In this document: in pieces, positions 52,396 to 60,758 of the stretch | How positions within the stretch are numbered: the stretch's first letter is position 1 | How the letters are laid out: each line of letters begins with the position of its first letter | Assembly (NCBI RefSeq): GCF_035961655.1 | Contig: NZ_CP108393.1 | Coordinates: forward strand, 6,651,001 to 6,715,000 | Length of the DNA stretch: 64,000 nucleotides | Direction of reading: 5' to 3' | Origin: Streptomyces sp. NBC_01317 | GTDB lineage: Bacteria; Actinomycetota; Actinomycetes; Streptomycetales; Streptomycetaceae | Notes under the pieces: generated by a model | What the model was told of the DNA's origin: nothing | What the model saw: only the letters and a program-made list of their open reading frames with translations | Databases searched by the model: none | Position numbers and translations under genes: made by a program

Positions 52396-53751
52396 CTACC
52401 CCCGTGCGCGGGCGAAGCGGTCGCGGCCCTCGGCGAGGTCCACGATCGGGGCCGGGTAGGCGAGTTGGGCGCGGTCCGGGGGTGGGAGGAGCCAGGGGCG
52501 GTGTACCGCGCTGCCCGGCAGGTCCGCCAACTCCGGGACCCAGCGGCGGACATAGTCGCCCTTCGGGTCGAACCGGAGTGCCTGCGTCACGGGGTTGAGG
52601 ACCCGGCCCGGTCTGGTGTCCGTTCCCGTGCCCGCCGCCCACTGCCAGTTGAGCTGGTTGTTCGCCACGTCCCCGTCCACCAGCAGGTCCAGGAAGTGCC
52701 GGGCGCCCACGCGCCAGTCCACGTACAGGGTCTTGGTCAGGAAGCTCGCCACCAGCAGGCGCCCCCGGTTGTGCATCCAGCCCTCGTGCGTCAGCTGGCG
52801 CATCGCCGCGTCCACGACCGGGTATCCCGTACGGCCCTCCCGCCAGGCGGCGATCTCCTGCCGGTCCGAGCGCCAGCGGTCGCCGCGCGGGCGGTAGTCC
52901 GACCACGACACCTCGGGGCGGGCCGCGAGCACCTGGTGGTGGAAGTCCCGCCAGGCCAGCTGCCGTACGAACGCCTCGGCGCCCGCGCCCCGCTTCTCCC
53001 GCGCCCGGTGGACGGCCTCGACCGGGGAGAGGCAGCCGAAGTGCAGGTAGGGCGAGAGCCGGGACGTGGCGTCGCCCGGCAGGTCGTCGTGGCGGTCCTC
53101 GTACGACTCGATGCCGTCGGCCAGCCACGCCGTGAGCCGCTTGCGTGCCACGGTCTCGCCGCCCTCGGGGAGACCGGGGGAGATCTGGCCGGCGTCCGCG
53201 CGTTCCGGCAGCGGATCGCTCGCGACGTCCGGGACCCGTACGGTCCGGGGCGCGGCGAGCACCTCGCGCAGCCGCGTCTCCGACCAGCGGCGGAAGTACG
53301 GGGTGAAGACGGCGAAGGCGTCGCCGCCCGCCGGGGTGATCTGGCCGGGCGGCAGGGCCGTGACAACGGCGTCCTGCACGTCCAGCGCGCAGCCGATGCC
53401 CCGCAGCGCCGTACGCAACCGCTCCTCGCGGGCGGTCGCGTACCGGCTCACCCCCGCCGCGACATGGACCCGCCGGGCGCCGGACTCCCGGACCACCCGG
53501 CAGACCTGGTCGACGGCGTCCCCCGTACGGACGACCAGCCGGCCGCCGCGTTGACGCAGGCCGGCGTCCAGCGAGCCCAGGCAGTCGGCGAGGAAGGCCA
53601 GCCGGTTGGGCGCGTCGAAGCCCGCCGCCCGTACCCCCTCGTCCCGTACGAACAGGGGCACCACCTGGTCCGCGCCGCGCAGGGCGGCGCGGAGCACCGG
53701 CTGGTCGTGCACTCGCAGGTCGGAGGTGAAGAGCACCACCGCAACACTCAT
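52396..53751 (-). CDS. phr: deoxyribodipyrimidine photo-lyase (class I)
   Basis: This 451-residue flavoprotein repairs UV-induced cyclobutane dimers using blue light. The N-terminal antenna domain (VAVVLFTSDLRVHDQPVLRAAL) and the FAD-binding domain with LSPYLHFGCLSPVEAV, VRQLAWRDFHHQVL, GYPVVDAAMRQL, HNRGRLLVASFLTK and NNQLNWQWAAGTGTD are complete. It starts 12 bases after the anti-sigma stop, making a sigma-anti-sigma-photolyase operon, as expected for a light or singlet-oxygen stress regulon. Confidence 0.93.
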   Translation of the reverse strand: MSVAVVLFTSDLRVHDQPVLRAALRGADQVVPLFVRDEGVRAAGFDAPNRLAFLADCLGSLDAGLRQRGGRLVVRTGDAVDQVCRVVRESGARRVHVAAGVSRYATAREERLRTALRGIGCALDVQDAVVTALPPGQITPAGGDAFAVFTPYFRRWSETRLREVLAAPRTVRVPDVASDPLPERADAGQISPGLPEGGETVARKRLTAWLADGIESYEDRHDDLPGDATSRLSPYLHFGCLSPVEAVHRAREKRGAGAEAFVRQLAWRDFHHQVLAARPEVSWSDYRPRGDRWRSDRQEIAAWREGRTGYPVVDAAMRQLTHEGWMHNRGRLLVASFLTKTLYVDWRVGARHFLDLLVDGDVANNQLNWQWAAGTGTDTRPGRVLNPVTQALRFDPKGDYVRRWVPELADLPGSAVHRPWLLPPPDRAQLAYPAPIVDLAEGRDRFARARG

Positions 53752-53763
53752 GGACGTGCGTCC

Positions 53764-54537
53764 TTACGCGCTCGGGAAGGCCATCACGGCCAGGGGGTCG
53801 GTGGTGGGTGCCACCGATCCGCCGGCCGGTTCCACCGTGATCCCCATCCCGGAGGCCGAGCCGACGGACCCGGCCATCAGTACCGCATCGGAGCCCGCCG
53901 ACGGGTGCAACAGGCCCGCGGCGCGCATCTTTCCGCCGTCGTCGTACCAGAGCTGGTAGACCTTCCCGGCGGGCGTCCTCGGCAGCCCCGACGCGATGAA
54001 CGCGGCCCGGTCCCGGTCCCGGGAGACCACGACGGTGCCGGTCGCGCCGTCCGCCAGCTTTCCCGTGCTGATCTTGGCGTCCGGCGCGGCGAGCACGGCG
54101 GCCAGCGCCTCGGACCGCTGCTGGCCCCGGTCGTCGGCCGCTTCGGCCCGCTGCCGGGCGTCCCGCACCTCCTGGTGCTGCCACACCGCGATCCCGCCGA
54201 ACCCGACGGCGGCGGCCAGGCACGCGGCCAGGACGAAGCGGGACAGCGCGCGCCCGCGGGCCGCGCCGCCGCCCCCGCCGCCCCGGGTGTGGGGGGCGAG
54301 CTTGGGCGGGTCCTGGCGTTCGGTGGCGATCCGGCGCAGCACCTGCTCCTTGAGCGCCGGGGGCGGGACCACCGTCACGGCCCTGCCCAACCGGGCGGCC
54401 GTGGCGGCCAGTTCACGTACCTCCTGGGCACACGCCGGGCAGACCTCCAGATGCCGTTCGAACGCGGCCTCCTCGTCGCCCGCCAGCGCGTGCAGCGCGT
54501 AGGCGCCGGTCAGCGTGTGCAGATCCGCGGTGGTCAT
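53764..54537 (-). CDS. rskA: RskA-like anti-sigma factor
   Basis: This 257-residue membrane protein has a cytoplasmic zinc-binding anti-sigma motif His29-x3-Cys33-x2-Cys36 (RHLEVCPAC), a Gly-rich linker and one TM helix (SRFVLAACLAAAVGFGGIAVW, about 100-120). An extracytoplasmic RskA domain (KVYQLWYDDGGKMRAAGLL, GITVEPAGGSVAPTTDPL) follows. It should sequester the sigma factor encoded just upstream until regulated proteolysis releases it; the site-2 protease at 11397-12644 is one candidate. The ATG at 54537 overlaps the sigma stop codon by four bases. Confidence 0.93.
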   Translation of the reverse strand: MTTADLHTLTGAYALHALAGDEEAAFERHLEVCPACAQEVRELAATAARLGRAVTVVPPPALKEQVLRRIATERQDPPKLAPHTRGGGGGGAARGRALSRFVLAACLAAAVGFGGIAVWQHQEVRDARQRAEAADDRGQQRSEALAAVLAAPDAKISTGKLADGATGTVVVSRDRDRAAFIASGLPRTPAGKVYQLWYDDGGKMRAAGLLHPSAGSDAVLMAGSVGSASGMGITVEPAGGSVAPTTDPLAVMAFPSA

Positions 54538-55118
54538 GCGCTCACCCCCAAGCAGTCGCGCAGACGGATCAGTCCGTCGCGCAGCCGGGTCTTGACCGTG
54601 CCCAGCGGTACGGACAGCAGTTCGGCCACCTCGCGGTAGGCGAGCCCCTGGTAGTACGCCAGCGTCACGGACTGGCGCTGGAGTTCGGTGAGGGTACGCA
54701 GGCAGCGGCGTACCTGTTCCCGTTCGAGACCGGCCTCGACCTGCTCGACGACCTCGTCGTAGGCGGGGGTCCTGTCCAGCAGCGCGGCCCGGTGCTCGCG
54801 GTCGCTGGACGCCTGGGCGGAGCGCACCCGGTCCACCGCCCTGCGGTGGGCGAGGGTCAGGACCCAGGTCATGGCGGAGCCCCGGGCGGGGCGGAAGCGC
54901 GGGGCGGTACGCCAGACCTCCAGGAGCACTTCCTGCGCGACCTCCTCGGACTGGGCCGGATCGCGCAGGACCGAGCGCACGAGGCCGAGGACGGGTCCGC
55001 AGACCTGGTCGTACACGCGGGAGAACGCCTCCTGGTCGCCCCGGGCGACCTGCCCCAGCAACTCCTGAAGGTCGGGACCCGCCGAAGCGGGTCCGCCGAT
55101 GTGTACTGCTTCCTTCAC
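54534..55118 (-). CDS. sigK: SigK-like ECF sigma factor
   Basis: This 194-residue sigma-70 family ECF factor has region 2 YDQVCGPVLGLVRSVLRDPAQSEEVAQEVLLEVWRTAPRF and region 4 LRTLTELQRQSVTLAYYQGLAYREVAELLSVPLGTVKTRLRDGL. Gene order (sigma, RskA-like anti-sigma, photolyase; lipid-modification operon and fasciclin nearby) matches the SigK system of mycobacteria. The GTG at 55118 is the start. A copy of the CCAATC-N16-CCGAAC element lies 42 bases upstream, so the gene is autoregulated, in line with the other two copies. Confidence 0.92.
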   Translation of the reverse strand: MKEAVHIGGPASAGPDLQELLGQVARGDQEAFSRVYDQVCGPVLGLVRSVLRDPAQSEEVAQEVLLEVWRTAPRFRPARGSAMTWVLTLAHRRAVDRVRSAQASSDREHRAALLDRTPAYDEVVEQVEAGLEREQVRRCLRTLTELQRQSVTLAYYQGLAYREVAELLSVPLGTVKTRLRDGLIRLRDCLGVSA

Positions 55119-55160
55119 GCGGCGTCCTCCACGATGCGTCCGGGCCGGGGTTCGACGAGG

Positions 55161-55188
55161 GTTCGGAGCGGTGGCCCCGGCGGATTGG
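55161..55188 (-). promoter_or_regulatory. SigK-type ECF promoter of sigK-rskA-phr
   Basis: On the minus strand CCAATC (55188-55183) and CCGAAC (55166-55161) are separated by 16 bases. The flanking GGACCAATCCGCC is identical to that at the oxidoreductase promoter. Confidence 0.75.
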
Positions 55189-55284
55189 TCCGGGGGCCAC
55201 TTTCGTCGAATTTCTTTTCCCGCGTGACGCGGAGGCGGAGGCGGCGTGCGGCGCCGAGTTGACGGCGTGCGGCGCCAGGTCGGC

Positions 55285-56127
55285 TCAGGACGCGCTTTCC
55301 TGCTCCCGCTCCACCTGCTCGTTCCACTCCCGCTTGGCCGCGCGCCACGCCTCGTCGCTCTGGCCGAGCCGCCAGTACCCCGAGATGGACAGCCGCTCGC
55401 GCGGGATCTCCCGCTCCAGCCGCAGATGGCGGCGCAGCTCCTTCACGAAGCCCGCCTCGCCGTGGACGAAGGCCTGGACGTCGCCCGCGGGAAAGTCCAG
55501 CGCCCGTACGGCGGCCACCAGCGCCTCGCCCACCGGCCGGTCCCCGCGGTGCAGCCAGCGGATCTCGAACCCGTCCGGCGTGGCGATCTTCTGCTCCTCC
55601 CCGGGACCCGAGATCTCCACGAAGGCGTGCACCGTCGCACCCGCCGGGGCCCGCTCCAGCGCCGCGGCGATCGCCGGCAGAGCGCTCTCGTCACCGGCCA
55701 GCAGGTGCCAGTCCGCCGAAGGGTCCGGCGCGTACCCGCCGCCGGGGCCGAGGAAGCGCATCGTCTCGCCCACCCGGGCCCGCGCCGCCCACGGCCCGGC
55801 CAGCCCCTCGTCGCCGTGCACCACGAAGTCGACGCTCAGCTCCCGGGCGGCCGGGTCCCAGGCGCGGACGGTGTACGTACGGGTCGTCGGCCACTGCTCG
55901 CGCGGGAACTCCTCCCGGATGCGCTCCACGTCGAACGGTTCCGGGTACGCCACCCCCGCCGGGGCGAACAGCACCTTGATGTAGTGGTCGGTGAACTCCC
56001 CGATGTCCAGGCCGTCCAGCCCGTCACCGCCCAGGACGAGGCGCACCATGTGTGGAGTGATCCACTCGGTGCGCACCACCTGTGCCTCACGTGCCTTCGG
56101 TGTCCTGCGGGCGGGCTGTGCTGCCAC
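55285..56127 (-). CDS. siderophore-interacting FAD-binding reductase
   Basis: This 280-residue protein of the ViuB/YqjH type reduces ferric siderophores in the cytosol to release iron. The FAD-binding barrel contains the RTYTVRAWDP motif and the NAD(P)-binding half has DWHLLAGDESALPAIAAAL and HGEAGFVKELRRHL with EIPRERLSISGYWRLGQSDEAW at the end, characteristic of the family. The GTG at 56127 is the start. The 19-base iron box at 56154-56172 indicates repression by a DmdR/IdeR-type regulator when iron is plentiful. It begins a unit independent of the sigma operon. Confidence 0.92.
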   Translation of the reverse strand: MAAQPARRTPKAREAQVVRTEWITPHMVRLVLGGDGLDGLDIGEFTDHYIKVLFAPAGVAYPEPFDVERIREEFPREQWPTTRTYTVRAWDPAARELSVDFVVHGDEGLAGPWAARARVGETMRFLGPGGGYAPDPSADWHLLAGDESALPAIAAALERAPAGATVHAFVEISGPGEEQKIATPDGFEIRWLHRGDRPVGEALVAAVRALDFPAGDVQAFVHGEAGFVKELRRHLRLEREIPRERLSISGYWRLGQSDEAWRAAKREWNEQVEREQESAS

Positions 56128-56153
56128 GGCGGTCTCCCCAACTGTTGCGTTGC

Positions 56154-56172
56154 TTAGGCTTACCTAAGCTAA
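56154..56172. promoter_or_regulatory. iron box (DmdR/IdeR operator)
   Basis: TTAGGCTTACCTAAGCTAA matches 14 of 19 bases of the iron box consensus as I remember it and lies 26 bases upstream of the siderophore reductase start. GCTTAGG/CCTAAGC within it form a 7-bp inverted repeat. Confidence 0.8.
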
Positions 56173-56176
56173 CACC

Positions 56177-57097
56177 TCAGCGCTGGAGCGCCAGGAGAAG
56201 ACGCCGGAGCGCGCCGCCCAGGCCCCACCGCCCGGCCAGCTCGTCCAGGGCCTCCGCATGCAGCGGCTCGGAGGGGAGGACGGGGTCGAAGTCCGGCAGG
56301 GGGACGTCCCGCGCGACCCGTACGACGACCGGCGCCACCGCCACGTACTCCCGGGCCTCGTCGAGCCGCTTGCGCTGCGACGGGGTCAGCTTCGACCGGG
56401 GGTCGGCGACGGCCGCCATGATGCCCGCCAGGTCCCCGTACGCGTCGATCAGTTTGGCCGCCGTCTTCTCACCGATGCCCGGCACGCCCGGCAGCCCGTC
56501 GCTCGGGTCGCCGCGCAGGAGGGCGAGATCCACATAACCCGCCCCGTCCACCCCGTACTTCTCGCGCAGCGCCGCCTCGTCCGTGAGGTGCAGCGAACCG
56601 ACGCCCTTGAGGGGGTACAGCACGCGCACCCCCCGGGCGTCGTCGATCAGCTGGTAGAGGTCGCGGTCCCCGGTGACGATGTCCACGGGACCGGTGGCCC
56701 GGGTCGCCAGGGTGCCGATCACGTCGTCCGCCTCGTACCCCGCCACGCCGACCCGGGCGATGCCCAGCGCGTCGAGCACCTCCTCGATCACCGGCACCTG
56801 CGGTGCCAGGGCGTCCGGGGTCTCCTCCTCGTCGGGGCCCTCCGCGTGCGGTTCGGCCACGCGGTGCGCCTTGTACGAGGGGATCAGGTCGACCCGCCAC
56901 TGGGGCCGCCAGTCCGCGTCCATGCACGCCACCAGGTCGTCGGGGTGGTGGTCCTGGACCAGGCGGGCGATGAAGTCCAGCAGCCCCTTCACCGCGTTGA
57001 CCGGGGTGCCGTCCGGGGCCCGTACGGAGTCGGGGACCCCGAAGTAGGCGCGGTAGTAGAGGGAGGCGGTGTCGAGGAGCATCAGGCGTCGCGTCAC
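56177..57097 (-). CDS. 5'-3' exonuclease (flap endonuclease-like, Pol I N-domain)
   Basis: This 306-residue stand-alone 5'-3' exonuclease is homologous to the N-terminal domain of DNA polymerase I. Metal-binding acidic residues appear in LMLLDTASLYYRAYFG, ACMDADWR, YEADDVIGTLA and VDIVTGDRDLYQLI, and the helix-hairpin-helix is GVPGIGEKTAAKLIDAYG. The GTG at 57097 (MTRRLMLLDT) is chosen with GGGGAC upstream; a GTG at 57121 would add eight residues. It probably removes RNA primers or flaps. It is divergent from the XRE-cupin regulator gene. Confidence 0.92.
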   Translation of the reverse strand: MTRRLMLLDTASLYYRAYFGVPDSVRAPDGTPVNAVKGLLDFIARLVQDHHPDDLVACMDADWRPQWRVDLIPSYKAHRVAEPHAEGPDEEETPDALAPQVPVIEEVLDALGIARVGVAGYEADDVIGTLATRATGPVDIVTGDRDLYQLIDDARGVRVLYPLKGVGSLHLTDEAALREKYGVDGAGYVDLALLRGDPSDGLPGVPGIGEKTAAKLIDAYGDLAGIMAAVADPRSKLTPSQRKRLDEAREYVAVAPVVVRVARDVPLPDFDPVLPSEPLHAEALDELAGRWGLGGALRRLLLALQR

Positions 57098-57313
57098 GTC
57101 CCCGATGATGCCGCACGGCACTGACAGTGATGGTCCCGCGCGTCGGTGTCCGGGCTCCTGGCAGAACGTTCACGGACCCGTGCCGCGCCGTACCGGTACC
57201 GCCTTCCGCCCGACGCGCGCATGATGGAGCGAGAGGGGGAACCTCCGGGGACAGCCCTTGTACCGGCGTCAACTCTGAGAGGATGACGGTCCGGTCGGGA
57301 GGGAGCCCAGACT

Positions 57314-57862
57314 ATGGACGACAAGGAAGCCCTCAGGGTGGGCGCCGCCGTCCGCAGGAGGCGCAGGTCGCTGGGCCTGACGCTGGCGGCGGTCGCGGCC
57401 CGCAGCGGGTTGTCCGTGCCCTTCCTGAGCCAGATCGAGAACGAACGCGCCAGGCCGAGCACCCGCTCCCTGGAGCGGGTGGCCGACGCCCTGGAGACGA
57501 CGATCCCCAAGCTGCACGCGGCGGCCGACTCCGCGCGGACGGTCGACGTCGTCCGGGCCGGGGACGGCGGCCCGGGGGTCCGCCGGGTGGCGCGCGGCGG
57601 GCATCAGCTGCACGCCAAGGAGTACACGGGCGAGCAGGACACCGGGCGGGAGTACCAGCACCGCAACGACGAGGTGATGTACATCGCGGACGGCGCGGCG
57701 GAGGTCGAGGCCGAGGGGCGCGCGTACCGCCTGGAGCGCGGCGACACGCTTTATCTGTCCGGTGGGGTACGGCACCGCTGGCGCGCCACGGAGCCGGGCA
57801 CCCGCATCCTCGTCGTCGCCGTCGCGGAACACATCGACGCGACCGTCGACCCGCCGCGCTGA
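57314..57862 (+). CDS. XRE-family regulator with C-terminal cupin domain
   Basis: This 182-residue regulator has an N-terminal helix-turn-helix (GAAVRRRRRSLGLTLAAVAARSGLSVPFLSQIENERARPSTRSLERVA) and a C-terminal cupin fold (EYQHRNDEVMYIADGAAEVEAEGRAYRLERGDTLYLSGGVRHRWRA), an architecture that typically senses a small ligand. The ATG at 57314 follows GGGAGGGAG. It is followed after eight bases by the metal-receptor-like protein gene, which may be its target or co-regulated. Ligand unknown. Confidence 0.9.
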   Translation: MDDKEALRVGAAVRRRRRSLGLTLAAVAARSGLSVPFLSQIENERARPSTRSLERVADALETTIPKLHAAADSARTVDVVRAGDGGPGVRRVARGGHQLHAKEYTGEQDTGREYQHRNDEVMYIADGAAEVEAEGRAYRLERGDTLYLSGGVRHRWRATEPGTRILVVAVAEHIDATVDPPR

Positions 57863-57870
57863 CACCGACC

Positions 57871-58647
57871 ATGACGTCCTCCCGGCCGGTGCGGTCGCCG
57901 GCGACCTCTCCCCGGCCCGTACGCCGGCCCACACGCCGCATCGTCTCGCTCGTCCCCTCCCTCACCGAGGCGGTCGCGGTCAGTGCCCCCGGTCTGCTGG
58001 TGGGCGCCACGGACTGGTGCGAGCGCCCGGCCGGCCTCGACGTCGTACGGATCGGCGGCACCAAGAACCCCGACGTCGCGGCCGTCGTGGCGCTCCGCCC
58101 CGACCTGGTCGTCGCCAACGAGGAGGAGAACCGGGCCCCCGACCTGGCCGCCCTGCGCGCCGCCGGGCTCGACGTCATGGTCACCGAGGTCAGGACCCTG
58201 GACCAGGCCTTCGCCGAGCTGGAACGGGTCCTGCTGACCGGGTGCGGGCTCGCCGCGCCGCCCCGCTGGCTGGACGACGCGCGGGCCGCGTGGGCCGTGC
58301 CGCCCCCGTACCCGTACCGGCCGCGCACCACTGTCGTACCGATCTGGCGCCGTCCGTGGATGGTGCTCGGCCGCGACACCTTCGCCGGGGATCTGCTGGC
58401 CCGGCTCGGCGTACGGAACGTGTACGCGGACCACCCCGAGCGCTACCCGCGCATCCCTCTGGACGTGCTGCGCGCGTGCGGCGCCGACCTGGTGGTCCTG
58501 CCCGGCGAGCCGTACCGCTTCACCGCCGACGACGGCCCCGAGGCCTTCCCCGGGCTGCCCGCCAAGCTGGTCGACGGGCGTTTCCTCACCTGGTACGGGC
58601 CGTCCCTGGCCGAAGCACCGGCGGCCCTGCGGGCAGCGCTCCGCTGA
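57871..58647 (+). CDS. cobalamin/helical-backbone metal receptor-like protein without signal peptide
   Basis: This 258-residue protein resembles BtuF-type periplasmic binding proteins: RRIVSLVPSLTEAVAVSAPGLLVGATDWCERP, KNPDVAAVVALRPDLVVANEEENR and PRIPLDVLRACGADLVVLPGEPYRF. It has no signal peptide, lipobox or membrane segment, so it should act in the cytosol, unlike true ABC receptors. It is likely co-transcribed with the XRE-cupin regulator. Its 3' end overlaps the convergent transporter gene by 62 bases. A ligand such as a corrinoid or other metal complex is only inferred from the fold. Confidence 0.8.
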   Translation: MTSSRPVRSPATSPRPVRRPTRRIVSLVPSLTEAVAVSAPGLLVGATDWCERPAGLDVVRIGGTKNPDVAAVVALRPDLVVANEEENRAPDLAALRAAGLDVMVTEVRTLDQAFAELERVLLTGCGLAAPPRWLDDARAAWAVPPPYPYRPRTTVVPIWRRPWMVLGRDTFAGDLLARLGVRNVYADHPERYPRIPLDVLRACGADLVVLPGEPYRFTADDGPEAFPGLPAKLVDGRFLTWYGPSLAEAPAALRAALR

Positions 58648-59728
58648 GCAGACCCCGTACCGTTCCCGCGCAGGCCATGACCCAGGCCGACACCAGCAGG
58701 GCGAACAGGCCCACCGCGAGCCACTGGAAGGCCATCAGACCGGTCCGGTGCGCCAGCGCCTCCGCGCCGGTCACACAGGTGCCGACCGGGAAGGTGAAGG
58801 CCCACCAGCCCAGCGAGAACGGCATCCCGCGCCGCAGCGCCCGTACCACCAGCGCGGCGGACAGCGCCAGCCACAGCAGCGCGAACCCCATCACCGGCAC
58901 GCCGTACACCACGGCGAACGCGCCGAGGGCGGACGGAAGGGAGCCGCCTACCGCCGTCGGCGCCACGTCCGCGAGCCGCCCCACCGCCGTGGCCGACTGT
59001 CCGAGCGGGCCGAGCACCAGGAACATCGCGGGCGTCAGCGCGAGCGGCAGCGGGCCGTGCAGCGTCAGCCGGCCGACGATCAGGGGCAGCAGCGCGAGCG
59101 TGGCGAGCAGGCTCAGCCCGAACATCGCGTAACAGCCCAGCAGCAGCGCCTCCCGGCCCTGCCCGGCCGGCAGGTGCGGCACCAGCCCGGCCCCGGCCCC
59201 CGCCGCGACCAGGGGCGGGACCACCGGCAGCAGCCAGGCCGGCGACACGTCCGCGAGGGTCGGCCGGTGTCGTACGACCATCAGGTACGGGATCGTCACG
59301 GCGACCACCAGCCCGAGGACCGTCCCCACGCCGAACAGGACCCCGTCCACGAGCACGGCGGCCCGCTGCCCGAGCACGTCACCCCCCACGGCGAGGGTCG
59401 CGCCGCCCACGGCCAGCAGCGCCATCGGCAGGCATCCGTAGAAGGGCGCGACCGCCGGGTCCAGGAGATCGGCGCGGGCCGCGTCGCGGTGGCGCGCCCA
59501 GCGCGTGGCACGGGCGGCCAGTACGGCGGCGAGCAGCACCGCCGACAGCGCCCACACCGCCGTGGCGGTGGTCCGCAGGCCCGGTATCCGCAGGGGGAGG
59601 GCGGCCCCGGCGCTCGCCACGACGGCCGTGCCCATGACGGTCGCGTACCAGGCGGGTCCGAGGTGCCGCAGCGCGGGGAGCCCGGCAGAGGCAGGGAGGC
59701 GTACGCGCGGGTGGGCGAGGCTGACCAT
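58586..59728 (-). CDS. TDT-family (tellurite resistance/dicarboxylate, SLAC1-like) transporter
   Basis: This 380-residue membrane protein has about ten TM segments. LRHLGPAWYATVMGTAVVASAG is the typical TDT start, and FSLGWWAFTFPVGTCVTGAEALAHRTG near the C-terminus is the family motif around the pore Phe. Such proteins export dicarboxylates, sulfite or anions. The ATG at 59728 has GTGAGGAC upstream. It is divergent from a LysR gene that probably regulates it, and it overlaps the convergent metal-receptor-like gene at its 3' end. Substrate unknown. Confidence 0.85.
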   Translation of the reverse strand: MVSLAHPRVRLPASAGLPALRHLGPAWYATVMGTAVVASAGAALPLRIPGLRTTATAVWALSAVLLAAVLAARATRWARHRDAARADLLDPAVAPFYGCLPMALLAVGGATLAVGGDVLGQRAAVLVDGVLFGVGTVLGLVVAVTIPYLMVVRHRPTLADVSPAWLLPVVPPLVAAGAGAGLVPHLPAGQGREALLLGCYAMFGLSLLATLALLPLIVGRLTLHGPLPLALTPAMFLVLGPLGQSATAVGRLADVAPTAVGGSLPSALGAFAVVYGVPVMGFALLWLALSAALVVRALRRGMPFSLGWWAFTFPVGTCVTGAEALAHRTGLMAFQWLAVGLFALLVSAWVMACAGTVRGLLSGALPAGPPVLRPGTARTR

Positions 59729-59776
59729 GTCCTCACCCTGCGGCCGGGGTGGCGGCCCCACCAGCCCCTTTGTCCC

Positions 59777-59788
59777 TATGAGGTCATA
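59777..59788. promoter_or_regulatory. palindrome TATGAGGTCATA, LysR-type operator overlapping the LysR -10
   Basis: TATGA and TCATA form a 5-bp inverted repeat with a 2-base centre in the divergent region between the TDT transporter and the LysR gene. It overlaps TAAGCT at 59787-59792, a -10-like hexamer that ends 6 bases before the LysR ATG. Confidence 0.5.
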
Positions 59789-59798
59789 AGCTGAACCT

Positions 59799-60740
59799 AT
59801 GACCGACGTGGAAGGGCATTCCCGGAATTCCCGGCAGTCTCTCGCACACCGCGTGCCCGACCTCGGCGCGCTGGAGCTGCTGCTCGCCGTCGCCCGGCTG
59901 GGCAGCCTCGGCCGCGCGGCCCGGGAGACGGGCATCAGCCAGCCCGCCGCCAGCGGCCGTGTCCAGGCCATGGAACGGCAGCTCGGGGTGGCCCTGCTGG
60001 ACCGCTCGCCGCGCGGCTCCCGGCTCACCGACGCGGGGATCCTCGTCACGGAGTGGGCCCGGCGCGTCGTGGAGTCGGCGGAGGCCTTCGACGCGGGCGC
60101 GCAGGCGCTGCGGGCCCGCCAGGACTCGCGGCTGCGGATCGCCGCCAGCATGACCATCGCCGAGTACCTGCTGCCGGGCTGGCTGATCGCGCTCCACCGG
60201 GCCCGTCCCGGCACGGCCGTCTCCTTGTACGCGGGCAACTCGGACAGCGTCGGGGCACGCGTCCTCGCCCACGAGGCGGATCTCGGCTTCGTGGAGGGCC
60301 CGACCGTACCGGCGGGGCTCGACGCCACCGTCATCTGGCACGACCGGCTGGTCGTGGTCGCGGCGCCCGGCCACCCCTGGGCCCGCCGCCGCGCTCCGCT
60401 CGACCCCGCCGAACTCGCCGCCACCGGCCTGATCCTGCGGGAACCGGGCTCCGGCAACCGCCAGGTGCTGGACGCCGCCCTCGCCCCGTACGGAGGTCCC
60501 GCCGCGCCCCTGCTGGAACTGGCGTCCACCACCGCGCTCAAGGCCGCCGTGATGGGCGGCGTGGGGCCGTGCGTCCTGAGCGAACTCGCGGTGGTGGAGG
60601 AACTGGCGGCCCGCCGCCTGGTCGCCGTGCCGGTGACCGGGATCGGGCTGCGCCGCGAACTGCGGGCCGTCTGGCCGGCGGGCCCTCGGCCCACGGGCCC
60701 GGCCCGCGACCTGCTGGCGCTGACGCGGCGGGAGCCGTGA
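59799..60740 (+). CDS. LysR-family transcriptional regulator
   Basis: This 313-residue regulator has an N-terminal winged helix (LGALELLLAVARLGSLGRAARETGISQPAASGRVQAMERQLGVALLDRSPRGSRLTDAG) and a substrate-binding domain (LRIAASMTIAEYLLPGWLIALHRARPGTAVSLYAGNS). Divergent arrangement with the TDT transporter gene suggests that it activates that transporter in response to an anionic ligand and represses itself through the palindrome at 59777-59788. No ribosome binding site precedes the ATG at 59799, which fits a leaderless message. Confidence 0.92.
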   Translation: MTDVEGHSRNSRQSLAHRVPDLGALELLLAVARLGSLGRAARETGISQPAASGRVQAMERQLGVALLDRSPRGSRLTDAGILVTEWARRVVESAEAFDAGAQALRARQDSRLRIAASMTIAEYLLPGWLIALHRARPGTAVSLYAGNSDSVGARVLAHEADLGFVEGPTVPAGLDATVIWHDRLVVVAAPGHPWARRRAPLDPAELAATGLILREPGSGNRQVLDAALAPYGGPAAPLLELASTTALKAAVMGGVGPCVLSELAVVEELAARRLVAVPVTGIGLRRELRAVWPAGPRPTGPARDLLALTRREP

Positions 60741-60758
60741 AGGGTCGCGTGCCGTCAG

